Notes: generated by a model from the sequence alone, not told the origin. A DNA stretch of 64,000 nt from Ammoniphilus sp. YIM 78166 (GCF_004522215.1 NZ_SDLR01000003.1:496001-560000); one strand, 5' to 3'; numbered from the stretch's first letter, positions 16,747-24,652 are shown. Made by a program: numbers and translations.

Positions 16747-17160
16747 TTAATACTTATCCTCCTCCGCGACCCCTTCGGGAACACAGTTCAAAGCCAGCTC
16801 CTCTAGCTTCGGATCTATGATCTCAATCGTAAGGTCATAGAAGGGAAAAGGAGCGGTATCATAGCACTTGAGTTTTTCCAAATAACGTGTTACTTCATCA
16901 TAAAGCTTTTCTTTGTTGATCCCTAATTGTCCAATCCAGGGTTCGTTCTGTTTGGCAAGAGCTTGCTCAAGTAATTTTATCGCTCCTGTGATATTTCCAT
17001 TTCGGAAATGGTAAAGCCCCACGGCAACCTGAAGGAGGCTTTGCAACAGTTTATTTTTCCCCTCAAGCAGCCAATACTCCTCCATCACTTCATGGCATTC
17101 ATAGTAGTCCCGCTGATCATTAAAGTAGTAGAGATATTCCACATAAAGTCGATCGTACAT
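16747..17160 (-). CDS. DUF309 family protein (YpuF-like)
   Basis: A 137-aa helical protein. The start was moved to the ATG that has GAGGAGGG 7 nt upstream. It has the DUF309 signature YFNDQRDYYECHEVMEEYWL followed by LLQSLLQVAVGLYHFRNGNITGAIKLLEQAL. The family's metal-like His/Glu set suggests a hydrolase-like helical fold, but no function is known. Divergent from the UspA gene, with a shared upstream region of about 145 bp. Confidence 0.87.
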   Translation of the reverse strand: MYDRLYVEYLYYFNDQRDYYECHEVMEEYWLLEGKNKLLQSLLQVAVGLYHFRNGNITGAIKLLEQALAKQNEPWIGQLGINKEKLYDEVTRYLEKLKCYDTAPFPFYDLTIEIIDPKLEELALNCVPEGVAEEDKY

Positions 17161-17234
17161 CAGGCGTCCCTCCTCAACTACCATTACACCAAACAATGGA
17201 AAAAAACACAATTCGTTCACAGCTATTAAATTTA

Positions 17235-17271
17235 TTAAGAGGTATAATAAAGGTGTAGTTAAGAGGTATAA
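17235..17271 (+). repeat. 13-bp direct repeat in the uspA 5' region
   Basis: TTAAGAGGTATAA occurs exactly twice, at 17235 and 17259 (24 bp apart). The first copy contains a TATAAT -10-like hexamer. A duplicated promoter or operator half is possible. Confidence 0.6.
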
Positions 17272-17305
17272 GATGTTAATGATTCCTTGGGGGAGGATGA
17301 TGAAG

Positions 17306-17743
17306 ATGTTAACCGTATGTTCACGTATTGCTGTTCCTTATGATGATTCCGAGATGAGTAAAAAAGCGTTGGAAACGGCCATTATGCTTGCTAAACAAGA
17401 TGACAGAATTGAGATTGATGTTTTAACGGTCATCAATGTTCCGACAACACTCGCCTATTATGGCGCCTATAATGATGATCGCATCCGCGAGTCTCATCTA
17501 GCAGCTGCGAAGGAAATGATGAATGCGGTGGAGGAAAAGCTCAGTGCGCTTCCTAATAAGACGAGATCCTTTGTTTTAGAAGGAAGTCCTTCACTTACGA
17601 TTGTGGAATTTATTAAGCAAAACGACTCAGACCTCGTGGTTATGGGTAGCAGAGGTCTAAGTGGACTACAAGAATTATTCTTGGGCAGTGTCAGCCATTA
17701 TGTTGTTCAGAAGTCCACTTGTCCTGTCTATATTGTAAAGTAA
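17306..17743 (+). CDS. universal stress protein UspA family
   Basis: A 145-aa nucleotide-binding alpha/beta protein. RIAVPYDDSEMSKKALETA starts the Usp fold, and the ATP-binding signature MGSRGLSGLQELFLGSVSHYVVQKSTCPVYIV ends it, so it should be the ATP-binding subclass. GGGAGG directly precedes three in-frame ATGs (17297, 17300, 17306). The third has the best spacing (9 nt) and was chosen, though the start is uncertain by three codons. Monocistronic. Confidence 0.88.
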   Translation: MLTVCSRIAVPYDDSEMSKKALETAIMLAKQDDRIEIDVLTVINVPTTLAYYGAYNDDRIRESHLAAAKEMMNAVEEKLSALPNKTRSFVLEGSPSLTIVEFIKQNDSDLVVMGSRGLSGLQELFLGSVSHYVVQKSTCPVYIVK

Positions 17744-17754
17744 GGGTAGGGAAG

Positions 17755-17782
17755 AGGCACCGACAACAATCGGTGTCTTTTT
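17755..17782 (+). terminator. intrinsic terminator
   Basis: AGGCACCGA / TCGGTGTCT stem with one G-U pair and loop CAACAA, followed by TTTTTAA. Confidence 0.85.
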
Positions 17783-17822
17783 AACGCTTCATAACCGTCA
17801 TAACCCAAAACGAAAAAAATAC

Positions 17823-17851
17823 TTTACAAGTGGAAAATAATACTATATTAT
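17823..17851 (+). promoter_or_regulatory. sigma-A-like promoter of the small-peptide locus
   Basis: TTTACA, 17-bp spacer, TATTAT. It lies about 50 bp upstream of the 34-codon ORF. Confidence 0.5.
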
Positions 17852-17902
17852 TCCTATAGAGCAATAATAAATCTAACCAATCAGAAAGGAGTTGTGACCA
17901 AT

Positions 17903-18007
17903 ATGACGATGAATACTTTTTCTTCATGCCCCACAGCCGTAGTCGTGCCTTATGCAGTTGGTCATGATCTTCCGGAGTATGGTTATTCAGTGATGAAGGA
18001 TAGATAG
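17903..18007 (+). CDS. 34-aa small ORF with strong ribosome binding site
   Basis: AGAAAGGAG lies about 10 nt before the ATG. The peptide starts MTMNTFSSCPTAVVVPYAVG and ends in a charged, Tyr-containing tail (HDLPEYGYSVMKDR); it has one Cys and no transmembrane helix. A promoter-like box lies upstream and a hairpin with U-tract downstream, so the ORF sits in its own compact transcription unit ahead of two further small ORFs. Not recognised. Its company suggests it belongs to a yrzI-type small-ORF operon. Confidence 0.6.
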   Translation: MTMNTFSSCPTAVVVPYAVGHDLPEYGYSVMKDR

Positions 18008-18051
18008 GCTATTTAATATAGCTCTAGCTCTAATTTGTCTTGATTACCCGG

Positions 18052-18088
18052 AAGACCAGTGGAATTATCCAATGGTCTTTTTTATATT
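18052..18088 (+). terminator. hairpin with U-tract within the small-ORF locus
   Basis: AAGACCA / TGGTCTT 7-bp stem with a 14-nt loop, then TTTTATATTTTTAT. Possibly a partial terminator between the 34-codon ORF and the following pair. Confidence 0.7.
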
Positions 18089-18133
18089 TTTATAAGGGGT
18101 AATACCAATATAACGAAAAAGGAGGAGATGTTC

Positions 18134-18196
18134 ATGATTTTAGCTGCTATCGTCCCATGTAAATTGATTCAAGAAAAGGTGCTAGACGGCACCTGA
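18134..18196 (+). CDS. 20-aa tiny ORF upstream of a YrzI-like gene (S1025-like)
   Basis: AAAAAGGAGGAG is one of the strongest RBSs in the window and ends 6-7 nt before the ATG. The peptide starts MILAAIVPCKLIQEKV and has an adjacent Glu14-Lys15. In B. subtilis the yrzI operon mRNA carries a tiny ORF (S1025) that the ribosome-associated RNase Rae1 cleaves at a Glu/Lys codon junction; size, place and the Glu-Lys pair here agree. That comparison is from memory and is not an alignment. It is followed 36 bp later by the YrzI-like ORF. Confidence 0.6.
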   Translation: MILAAIVPCKLIQEKVLDGT

Positions 18197-18232
18197 ATAA
18201 AGATCTATTAAAATTCAGGAGGGTTATTTACC

Positions 18233-18367
18233 ATGTCTATAAACTTTATCTTCTTCACACTAATTATTAAGAAAAAGAAGAAAACCGCTCAAACTCGATA
18301 TGAGGAACAAGTCCTAACTTCGATGGAGCACAAGCGCAATGAATTTTTCTCAAGCTATACTTTATAA
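18233..18367 (+). CDS. YrzI family small protein (44 aa)
   Basis: CAGGAGGG lies 8 nt upstream of the ATG. The product MSINFIFFTLIIKKKKKTAQ... has a short hydrophobic start, a lysine block and an amphipathic helix ending HKRNEFFSSYTL. That is the layout of YrzI small proteins in Bacillus (FF-T-I-KK then an acidic/basic helix). Function unknown. Its stop codon touches the first stem of a tandem stem-loop repeat that would form the mRNA 3' region. Confidence 0.6.
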   Translation: MSINFIFFTLIIKKKKKTAQTRYEEQVLTSMEHKRNEFFSSYTL

Positions 18368-18368
18368 G

Positions 18369-18610
18369 AAAAGCTTCTATTGAAGCCCACTCGAAGATGT
18401 TATCGAATCCTTTTTTAGCGGAAGCTTTTCATGCCTCCAGGAAAGTTTAATACGCTTTAACGCTTTTGCGAACTTAACTTTCCTTCACGGTAAAAAAAAC
18501 TTCTATTGAAGTATTTTCAGGGTAGCCAGACCACCTTTATAGGAAGTTTTTTATGCGTTTAAGAAAGTTTATTCACTTTAATGCTTAAGAGAAGTTAAAC
18601 TTTCTTAAAC
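18369..18610 (+). repeat. tandem 126-bp stem-loop repeat with compensatory changes
   Basis: Two units start at 18369 and 18495. Each has a first stem (unit 1 AAAAGCTTC with GAAGCTTTT at 18421; unit 2 AAAAACTTC with GAAGTTTTT at 18543) and a second stem (unit 1 GGAAAGTT with AACTTTCC; unit 2 a 15-bp stem GTTTAAGAAAGTTTA with its complement ending at 18610). G-C in the first stem becomes A-T, and in the second stem G-C also becomes A-T, so pairing is kept while sequence drifts. A local CTTC-TATT-GAAG hairpin is conserved too and would compete with stem 1. No ORF. Confidence 0.8.
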
Positions 18611-18623
18611 AGTAAGGAAAACC

Positions 18624-18664
18624 AAAAACCTAGGTCGAATGAACATTCTGCCTAGGTTTTCTTG
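18624..18664. terminator. bidirectional intrinsic terminator
   Basis: Perfect 10-bp AAAACCTAGG / CCTAGGTTTT stem with a 16-nt loop and T-rich flanks on both strands. Shared by the small-ORF locus and the convergent Fur-family gene. Confidence 0.85.
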
Positions 18665-18668
18665 TATA

Positions 18669-19094
18669 TTAGGAGGTTTCTTTGCAGTTTTCACAGAATC
18701 CCTTCAGTACGACTTCCTTGGCTACGAAGTCGAAACGGGCGGCCACTTGTTCAGAAGGGAAAATCCGAACCTCCTCTTCATCAATGTCTTCCATCCTCCC
18801 ACAGGAGTAACAGAGAAAGTGGTGATGGTCTTTTTCTGCCATTTCAAATCGGGAGGCCTCTCCAAAGTGGTATTCTCTAAGAATACCCATCTCGTGCAAG
18901 GAGTGGAGTGTGTTATAAACGGTTGTAAAAGAAAGAGTAGGAAACTCCTTTTTCATAAACTGAAAAATTTCTTCTGCGGTGGGATGATCGAGCTTAAGGA
19001 GGACATTAATGATCGCTAACCTTTGAATGGTGACGCGGCCACCTTTTTCCTTAATTTTTTCTATCACTAGGTCAATCATGTTCTCCTTCATCAT
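18669..19094 (-). CDS. Fur family transcriptional regulator (Fur/PerR/Zur type)
   Basis: A 141-aa metalloregulator. The N-terminal winged helix contains GGRVTIQRLAIINVLLKLDHPTAEEIF and LSFTTVYNTLHSLHEMGIL. The metal region RFEMAEKDHHHFLCYSCGRMEDID and C-terminal FCENC carry the structural CxxC...CxxC zinc site. Where PerR has a conserved Asp in RFD, this protein has Glu (RFE), which makes a peroxide-sensing PerR less clear. Fe, Zn or Mn specificity cannot be assigned. RBS GGAGGT lies 6 nt before the ATG. Divergent from cls. Confidence 0.88.
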   Translation of the reverse strand: MMKENMIDLVIEKIKEKGGRVTIQRLAIINVLLKLDHPTAEEIFQFMKKEFPTLSFTTVYNTLHSLHEMGILREYHFGEASRFEMAEKDHHHFLCYSCGRMEDIDEEEVRIFPSEQVAARFDFVAKEVVLKGFCENCKETS

Positions 19095-19280
19095 GTGTGT
19101 ACCTCCAAATATGCTTTCATCTATTTCACCAATGATGTTAGTATTAATATTAAGTATATAATGTATGTGTAATAATTACAAATAAAAATCGTTTAAATTA
19201 ATGGAACAGATTTTTGTGAAATGGGGAAACCTGTAAACAGTGGAAGGCCCCCGCGGTTCTAAGCAGAAGGGAGCAGCCAG

Positions 19281-20861
19281 ATGCGGTCAAAAACTAGTTT
19301 ACTGATTTTTTTGCTTGCTGGGTTTTTTATGGGGGTTTATTATCATTACCTGTTGGAGCAACTGTCCGGATTAGCGACCTTTGCTCATATTTCCTTGGAC
19401 AGAGACTCGGCTTTCTGGAAAATTATCACCTATCTAATCACCCATTTATTTACGATATTATTCACATTATCTATTTTTTTAATAGGCTCCATCATTGTAT
19501 TAGAAAATCGGAATCCCTCAAGGACAGTGGCCTGGTTAGTCATTTTAACGATCTTCCCGATCATTGGCTTTATCATTTATATATTTGTGGGGCGCAACAT
19601 TCGAAAGAGGAGGCGTTATAAAGACAAAACGATCGACTTAAACGAGTTGCAGCATATTATTGATCTTCCGTATGACTTAAACGATATCAATGATGTTAAA
19701 GCACTGAAGTCAAAGCCGGATCGCATCGTAAATTTTCTTCTCTATAATGCAAGTTCACCCATGACTCGCTTTAATAAGGCAACGATTCTTACCAACGGGG
19801 ATGAAACTTTTTCTGCGATGTTCAGAGAAATGATGCAGGCAAAGGACCATATTCATTTTATCTCCTTTATCGTGCGAGATGATGATATCGGTCAGGAGCT
19901 AAAAAAAATCTTTATTCATAAAGCGCGGGAAGGAGTAAAGGTACGGGCTATTTTTGATGGACTGGGAAGCCGAAAGCTCCCGCCACACTATATTGAAGAT
20001 ATGCAGGCAGCAGGGGTCGAGGTCGTATCCTTTTCGCCCATTATCTTTCCGTACCTTCGAAAGGTGAATTATCGGAATCACCGTAAGATCGCCGTTGTCG
20101 ATGGACGGGTGGGGTTTGTAGGCGGGTTAAACGTAGGAGACGAATATTTGGGAAAGCATAAAAGACTAGGTTTCTGGCGAGATACTCACATGATGGTGGA
20201 AGGGGATAGCGTATACTTTCTGCAATTAATCTTTCTCTTAGACTGGCGGTTTACAACCGGGAAGAATGTGTATTGCCAACAATATTCGTTCCCGCGTCAC
20301 AACGTTCAAGAGCAGCTTCTCATCCAAATTGCAGCCAGCGGACCTGACTCCGACTGGGAATACATTATGAAGGTTTACTTTTCCATGATTACACAGGCCA
20401 GGCGGACCGTTTATATTACAACGCCTTATTTAATCCCTGACGACAGTATTCTTATGGCGTTGAAAACCGCTGCCTTAAGTGGGATTGATGTCCGAATTAT
20501 CGTTCCCGGTATTCCGGATCACTTGATCGTATACTGGGCCTCACGTTCTTATTTTCCAGAGCTGTTAGAGGCCGGAGTGCGGATCTATACGTATCAGAAG
20601 GGGTTTATTCATGCCAAAATCATTGTGGCAGATGGGGAAATCGCAACCCTGGGAACAGCCAACTTAGATATACGAAGCTTTCATCATAACTTTGAGGTGA
20701 GTGCCGTGATTTATGACACGGAGGTGGCCCAGCGGTTAGAACGGGATTTTCAACAGGATCTAGAGGACAGTAAGGAAGTGATTATGGAGGAATTGTACAA
20801 TAGACCGATGAATCAAAAAATCAAGGAATCAATGGCTAGACTGATGTCCCCCTTGCTCTAA
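19281..20861 (+). CDS. cls: cardiolipin synthase
   Basis: A 526-aa membrane phospholipase-D-family enzyme that condenses two phosphatidylglycerols. Helices at about 5-27, 45-72 and 82-105 form the N-terminal membrane part. Two HKD motifs follow: NYRNHRKIAVVDGRVGFVGG and FIHAKIIVADGEIATLGTAN, each with its downstream Asn/Gly set. The length is slightly above the usual 480-510 aa owing to a longer N-terminus. RBS AAGGGAG precedes the ATG. A terminator overlaps the end of the gene. Confidence 0.93.
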   Translation: MRSKTSLLIFLLAGFFMGVYYHYLLEQLSGLATFAHISLDRDSAFWKIITYLITHLFTILFTLSIFLIGSIIVLENRNPSRTVAWLVILTIFPIIGFIIYIFVGRNIRKRRRYKDKTIDLNELQHIIDLPYDLNDINDVKALKSKPDRIVNFLLYNASSPMTRFNKATILTNGDETFSAMFREMMQAKDHIHFISFIVRDDDIGQELKKIFIHKAREGVKVRAIFDGLGSRKLPPHYIEDMQAAGVEVVSFSPIIFPYLRKVNYRNHRKIAVVDGRVGFVGGLNVGDEYLGKHKRLGFWRDTHMMVEGDSVYFLQLIFLLDWRFTTGKNVYCQQYSFPRHNVQEQLLIQIAASGPDSDWEYIMKVYFSMITQARRTVYITTPYLIPDDSILMALKTAALSGIDVRIIVPGIPDHLIVYWASRSYFPELLEAGVRIYTYQKGFIHAKIIVADGEIATLGTANLDIRSFHHNFEVSAVIYDTEVAQRLERDFQQDLEDSKEVIMEELYNRPMNQKIKESMARLMSPLL

Positions 20862-20885
20862 TAGCCAAGGGGGTCTTTATTTTAG
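20848..20885 (+). terminator. intrinsic terminator of cls
   Basis: CCCCCTTG / CAAGGGGG 8-bp stem containing the cls stop codon in its loop, then TCTTTATTTT. Confidence 0.88.
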
Positions 20886-21709
20886 CAGAACTCAACCGTT
20901 CCTGCCAAATTAATCATCGCTCTCATGACCTTATATAATTCATATTGATCTTGTGCTTGGAACGTGACATGGGTCGTTCCTACTCGGTACTCAGTACCTG
21001 GCACGATAGCGGCCATTTCTGCCTGCCCCGTGTGGGCAAACTCAATAGCAAGCTCAAGGGGCACCTTCACGCCTAGAGGAGTCAGCAAAGGCACGCTGGT
21101 TAAGGCTTGTTTTGTTTTTTCTTTTAACTCTCTTGCGCTTGCAGAAAGAGAGAGGCAGGCTGCAGAGGTTCGCGATACGGCTCGTTTAACAATAGCCGTC
21201 GAGATAGAAGGGCAAAGCTCGATTGCCTCCTGGGCGATTTGGTCGTCACCCGATACAAAACAGACAGGCACACCACAGAGTGCCGCATAGATGGCGTTGA
21301 ATCCAAATTCACCGACGACTTGTCCATTTACATAAAGGTTCTTAATCACGCCAGACATGGTGTGGCTCAACACGCCCGGAATTCCGTGGCGGGCATGATA
21401 TCCGACAAAGAGGGCCGCATCAAAGCTGGAATCAAGACCTTCCATCATGGAGAAGTTGCGAGGGGACCCACAGAGCAAAGTAGCCTGGGGATGAAGCTCT
21501 TCAATCAAGAGATTTGACATTTTATAATGGCTGTCTGCTACAAGAATTTCGGTGGCACCAAACTCTACGGCAGCTTCGATAACGGCATTGACATCGTGCG
21601 TCATGAGACGACGACCTCGCTCATAATTTTTTCCTCGATCAGGATCGATATAGCTTGGATCAATAATGCCGGATATTCCTTCCATATCGGCTGAGATATA
21701 CAGTTTCAA
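20882..21709 (-). CDS. dppA: M55 family D-aminopeptidase DppA
   Basis: A 275-aa cytosolic zinc metallopeptidase. TTG start with GAGGTGAT upstream, giving MKLYISADMEGISGIIDP, in which Asp/Glu of SADMEG are zinc ligands. Further motifs are DSHYKMSNLLIEEL, GYHARHGIPGVLSHTMSG and SGDDQIAQEA. DppA of B. subtilis (274 aa) cleaves D-Ala-containing dipeptides from cell-wall turnover. The gene lies directly downstream of an oligopeptide-binding protein gene, consistent with peptide uptake and hydrolysis, but no permease or ATPase genes are adjacent. Confidence 0.92.
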   Translation of the reverse strand: MKLYISADMEGISGIIDPSYIDPDRGKNYERGRRLMTHDVNAVIEAAVEFGATEILVADSHYKMSNLLIEELHPQATLLCGSPRNFSMMEGLDSSFDAALFVGYHARHGIPGVLSHTMSGVIKNLYVNGQVVGEFGFNAIYAALCGVPVCFVSGDDQIAQEAIELCPSISTAIVKRAVSRTSAACLSLSASARELKEKTKQALTSVPLLTPLGVKVPLELAIEFAHTGQAEMAAIVPGTEYRVGTTHVTFQAQDQYELYKVMRAMINLAGTVEFC

Positions 21710-21739
21710 GGATATCACCTCATTTAGCATGTATGTAAC

Positions 21740-21775
21740 GAAAGAAGGCATATGGAAAACCATATACCTTCTTTC
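21740..21775 (-). terminator. hairpin between the peptide-binding protein gene and dppA
   Basis: A 16-bp near-perfect stem (GAAAGAAGGCATATGG with CCATATACCTTCTTTC, loop AAAA). On the minus strand it follows the binding-protein gene. The T-tract is weak (TTTCGTTAC), so partial read-through into dppA is plausible. Confidence 0.7.
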
Positions 21776-21785
21776 TTAAAGCTTA

Positions 21786-23417
21786 TTATTCAACATAGGC
21801 CCATTTCAAATCAACGTTACCCAATCCATCCATATAAACGTCCTTCACGTTGTCAGCCTTCAAGTAGGAGTACGTGTAGTAGTAAATCGGGATGATCGGC
21901 ATTTCATCCATTAGGATGGCTTCGGCATCTTTCATCAGCTGCTGACGCTTCTCAGGGTCAGTTTCGGAGTAAGAAGCCTTAATCAGCTCATTGTACTTGT
22001 CAGAAGTCCAAAGCGTGTTATTGTTTCCTTGTGGAACCGTGTATAGCTCGAGGAAGTTGATCGCATCGTTAAAGTCACCTAACCATGCCATACGAGCGAC
22101 CTGGTAGTTAGCCTTCTGCACGTTTTCTACGTGAACCTTCCACTCGGTATTCTCAAGCGTTACATCTACGCCCAAGTTTTGCTTCCACATGTCTTGAACA
22201 GCTTGTGCAATCTTCGCATGGGCTTCACTTGTATTGTAGGAAAGAGTAATGGCCGGAAGCTTATCGTAACCGGCTTCTTTCATTCCCTCTTCAAGAAGCT
22301 TCTTCGCTTCTTCTACGTTATGGTCAGGGAAAATACCCTTTTCATTATCAGGGAACATCGTAGGCGGTACATAAGCCATCGCAGGAAGCTGTCCACCTTG
22401 CGTTACGTTTTCTACTAAGCTATTGCGGTCAACCGCATAGGCAAAAGCCTTACGAATTTTAGCATTGTCAAATGGAGGCTTCTGGGTATTTAATTTATAC
22501 ATGTAAGTTCCTGCAATCGGAACAGTGGTCATGTGTCCGTCTGCTTTCAACTTCGGCATAGCTTCAGTGGGAAGGGAGGAGAAAGGAGATCCTGCCCAAT
22601 CTAATTCACCGTTTTCGAACATGCTTAACTCTGTGTTTGTATCTTCAATGATCGCCATTTCTACGCGAGTCATCTTTACCGTTGCTGCATCCCAGTAATC
22701 TGCATTCTTTTCCATCACGACTTGGCTGCCATGATCCCACTTCGTTAGCTTGTATGGTCCGTTACCAACATACGAAGCAGCTTCTGCATGCCAGGTTGCA
22801 CTCGCTTCAGCAACTTTTTGATTCACGGGGAAGAAGGTAGCAAACGCAGTCAACTCTAAGAAGTAAGGAGTTGGATTTTCTAGCTTGACTTCAAGTGTTT
22901 TTTCATCAAGAGCCTTTACGCCAAGCTGATCTAATGGAAGTTCGCCATTTTTTACTTTCTCAGCGTTTAGAATAGGGTACATTTGGTAAGCGTACTCAGA
23001 TTCATTAGCAGGATCTAATGCCCATTTCCATGCATATTCATAATCATGAGCAGTTACAGCGTCCCCGTTGGACCATTTAAGATCGCGCAGCTTAAAGGTG
23101 TATGTTAATAAGTCGTCGGAAATTTGAATATCTTCAGCAGCAGCCGGTTGTGGCTTGCCATCTTGCCCTACACGAGTTAATCCTTCCATTAAGGACTTGA
23201 GGATCATGAGGGAAGTTGAATCTGTAGCTTGAGCTGGATGTAATGTAGGCGGTTCAGCGTGGATATTGACACGAAGAACGCTTTCTTTATTTTCTGCTGG
23301 TTTTTCCCCTTCAGCAGGCTTCTGTTCTGGCGCCGTTTGGTTACCGCCGCCACATGCCGTAAGGACCATGCTCATGGAAAGCGTTGCACTCAACATGGTG
23401 TAGAGCTTCTTTTTCAT
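21786..23417 (-). CDS. oligopeptide/dipeptide ABC transporter substrate-binding lipoprotein
   Basis: A 543-aa extracellular solute-binding protein family 5 (OppA/DppE). The start was moved to the ATG with GAGGGGGT upstream; signal peptide MKKKLYTMLSATLSMSMVLTACGG with lipobox LTAC. Family landmarks are EPPTLHPAQATDSTS, the SBP-5 signature YTFKLRDLKWSNGDAVTAHDYEYAWK-like region (about residue 100) and YVGNGPYKLTKWDHGSQVV. It delivers peptides to an Opp/Dpp permease encoded elsewhere. Followed by a hairpin and dppA. Confidence 0.92.
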   Translation of the reverse strand: MKKKLYTMLSATLSMSMVLTACGGGNQTAPEQKPAEGEKPAENKESVLRVNIHAEPPTLHPAQATDSTSLMILKSLMEGLTRVGQDGKPQPAAAEDIQISDDLLTYTFKLRDLKWSNGDAVTAHDYEYAWKWALDPANESEYAYQMYPILNAEKVKNGELPLDQLGVKALDEKTLEVKLENPTPYFLELTAFATFFPVNQKVAEASATWHAEAASYVGNGPYKLTKWDHGSQVVMEKNADYWDAATVKMTRVEMAIIEDTNTELSMFENGELDWAGSPFSSLPTEAMPKLKADGHMTTVPIAGTYMYKLNTQKPPFDNAKIRKAFAYAVDRNSLVENVTQGGQLPAMAYVPPTMFPDNEKGIFPDHNVEEAKKLLEEGMKEAGYDKLPAITLSYNTSEAHAKIAQAVQDMWKQNLGVDVTLENTEWKVHVENVQKANYQVARMAWLGDFNDAINFLELYTVPQGNNNTLWTSDKYNELIKASYSETDPEKRQQLMKDAEAILMDEMPIIPIYYYTYSYLKADNVKDVYMDGLGNVDLKWAYVE

Positions 23418-23581
23418 CAAAGTACCCCCTCTAATTATCTGATAATTCTGGAGTGATAGCCTCACAAATCGTATTGTATCATGGATTTTTTGAGAAATAA
23501 ATATAATTATCATAAAAAAAGCATGGTATTTCGTAAAAAATTGTTCTAATTAACAATATAACCACAGAGAGGACGATGGAA

Positions 23582-24292
23582 ATGAGACCCCTGATCGGAA
23601 TAACTGCTTCTTTGGACGGAACAAAGATTCAAGTACAGCGGGAAAATAGTGATGCTATTAGTATAGCCGGAGGTCTTCCTTTTATCATTCCGTATCTAGA
23701 AGAGGAGCAAAGTATTCAGGATTTGGCCCAACGTTTAGATGGATTACTGCTGACAGGAGGGGGCGATATTGATCCGTTTTTATTTGGGGAGGAGCCTGTC
23801 CCAGGGTTGGGTTCCATTACACCCGAGCGTGATCGACTGGAAATGGCTTTGATTAATGAAATGTTAAAGCAGAACAAGCCGATTCTCGGGATATGTCGCG
23901 GATGTCAGATCCTTGGCATTACAGTGGGGGGGAGTATGTTCCAGGACATATATACCCAGATAGACGATTCACTTCTCCAGCACGCGCAAAAAGCACCGAG
24001 GTATCACGTTTCTCATCTAGCTCTAATCCAGGAAGGAACCCTTCTCCATCGCATAATGGGGGAAAAGCAAATCAAGGTCAACTCGTTCCATCATCAGGCG
24101 ATCCGTGGGGTGCCTGAAACATTTCGCATTTCAGGTGTCGCCACGGATGGAGTGGTTGAGGCCATAGAGAGTTTGGAGCACTCCTTCGTTTTAGGTGTTC
24201 AATGGCATCCGGAAGATTTATACACAAAGCATCCTTATATGCTCAAGCTTTTTCTTGCTTTCGTTAAAGCTTGTAAAGAGCTGAAAAAATAA
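23582..24292 (+). CDS. gamma-glutamyl-gamma-aminobutyrate hydrolase family (class I GATase-like)
   Basis: A 236-aa PuuD/peptidase C26-type enzyme with GGLPFIIPY, LLLTGGGDIDPFLFGEE, catalytic Cys in LGICRGCQI and His/Glu in QWHPED. The second of two in-frame ATGs fits the GAGG spacing better. Such enzymes hydrolyse gamma-glutamyl amides such as gamma-Glu-GABA; the exact substrate is unknown. It stands alone between divergent peptide-uptake genes and the convergent SASP gene. Confidence 0.88.
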   Translation: MRPLIGITASLDGTKIQVQRENSDAISIAGGLPFIIPYLEEEQSIQDLAQRLDGLLLTGGGDIDPFLFGEEPVPGLGSITPERDRLEMALINEMLKQNKPILGICRGCQILGITVGGSMFQDIYTQIDDSLLQHAQKAPRYHVSHLALIQEGTLLHRIMGEKQIKVNSFHHQAIRGVPETFRISGVATDGVVEAIESLEHSFVLGVQWHPEDLYTKHPYMLKLFLAFVKACKELKK

Positions 24293-24318
24293 AGGGAGCC
24301 CCCGCAGGAGCTCCTTAT
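24293..24318. terminator. shared terminator hairpin
   Basis: GGAGC / GCTCC stem with a GC-rich loop. The minus-strand reading is followed by CTTTATTTTTTC, so it mainly serves the SASP gene. Confidence 0.65.
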
Positions 24319-24329
24319 TCCATGGTTTA

Positions 24330-24542
24330 TTATTGAATTCTTTGCCCAGCAAGAGCTTGCTCAGCGAATTGTACAAGACGCTTAGTGATTTCTCCACCGA
24401 CAGAACCATTAGCGCGAGCAGTTTGCTCTGGTCCAAGTTGAACTCCAAATTCTTGAGCAATTTCGAACTTCATTTGGTCAAGAGCTTGAGCAGCACCAGA
24501 AACTAGCTTTTGGTTTGAGTTACGGCTTTCGTTTTGTTGCAT
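24330..24542 (-). CDS. alpha/beta-type small acid-soluble spore protein
   Basis: A 70-aa DNA-coating spore protein. It has the germination-protease region [11 protein letters not shown] (cleavage in EIAQE), the first signature around ALDQMKFE and the second [26 protein letters not shown] lies before the ATG. This is one of the clearest signs that the organism makes endospores; expression is expected in the forespore (sigma-G). Confidence 0.95.
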   Translation of the reverse strand: MQQNESRNSNQKLVSGAAQALDQMKFEIAQEFGVQLGPEQTARANGSVGGEITKRLVQFAEQALAGQRIQ

Positions 24543-24652
24543 TTGAAATTCCTCCTTGAATTTAGTTTGATTTGATAAGAGAGGTTCAATGCCACTACTA
24601 GTATCTTGTCACTAAATCGGAAGAATATAATTAGAAAAATTTTACAATCGTT

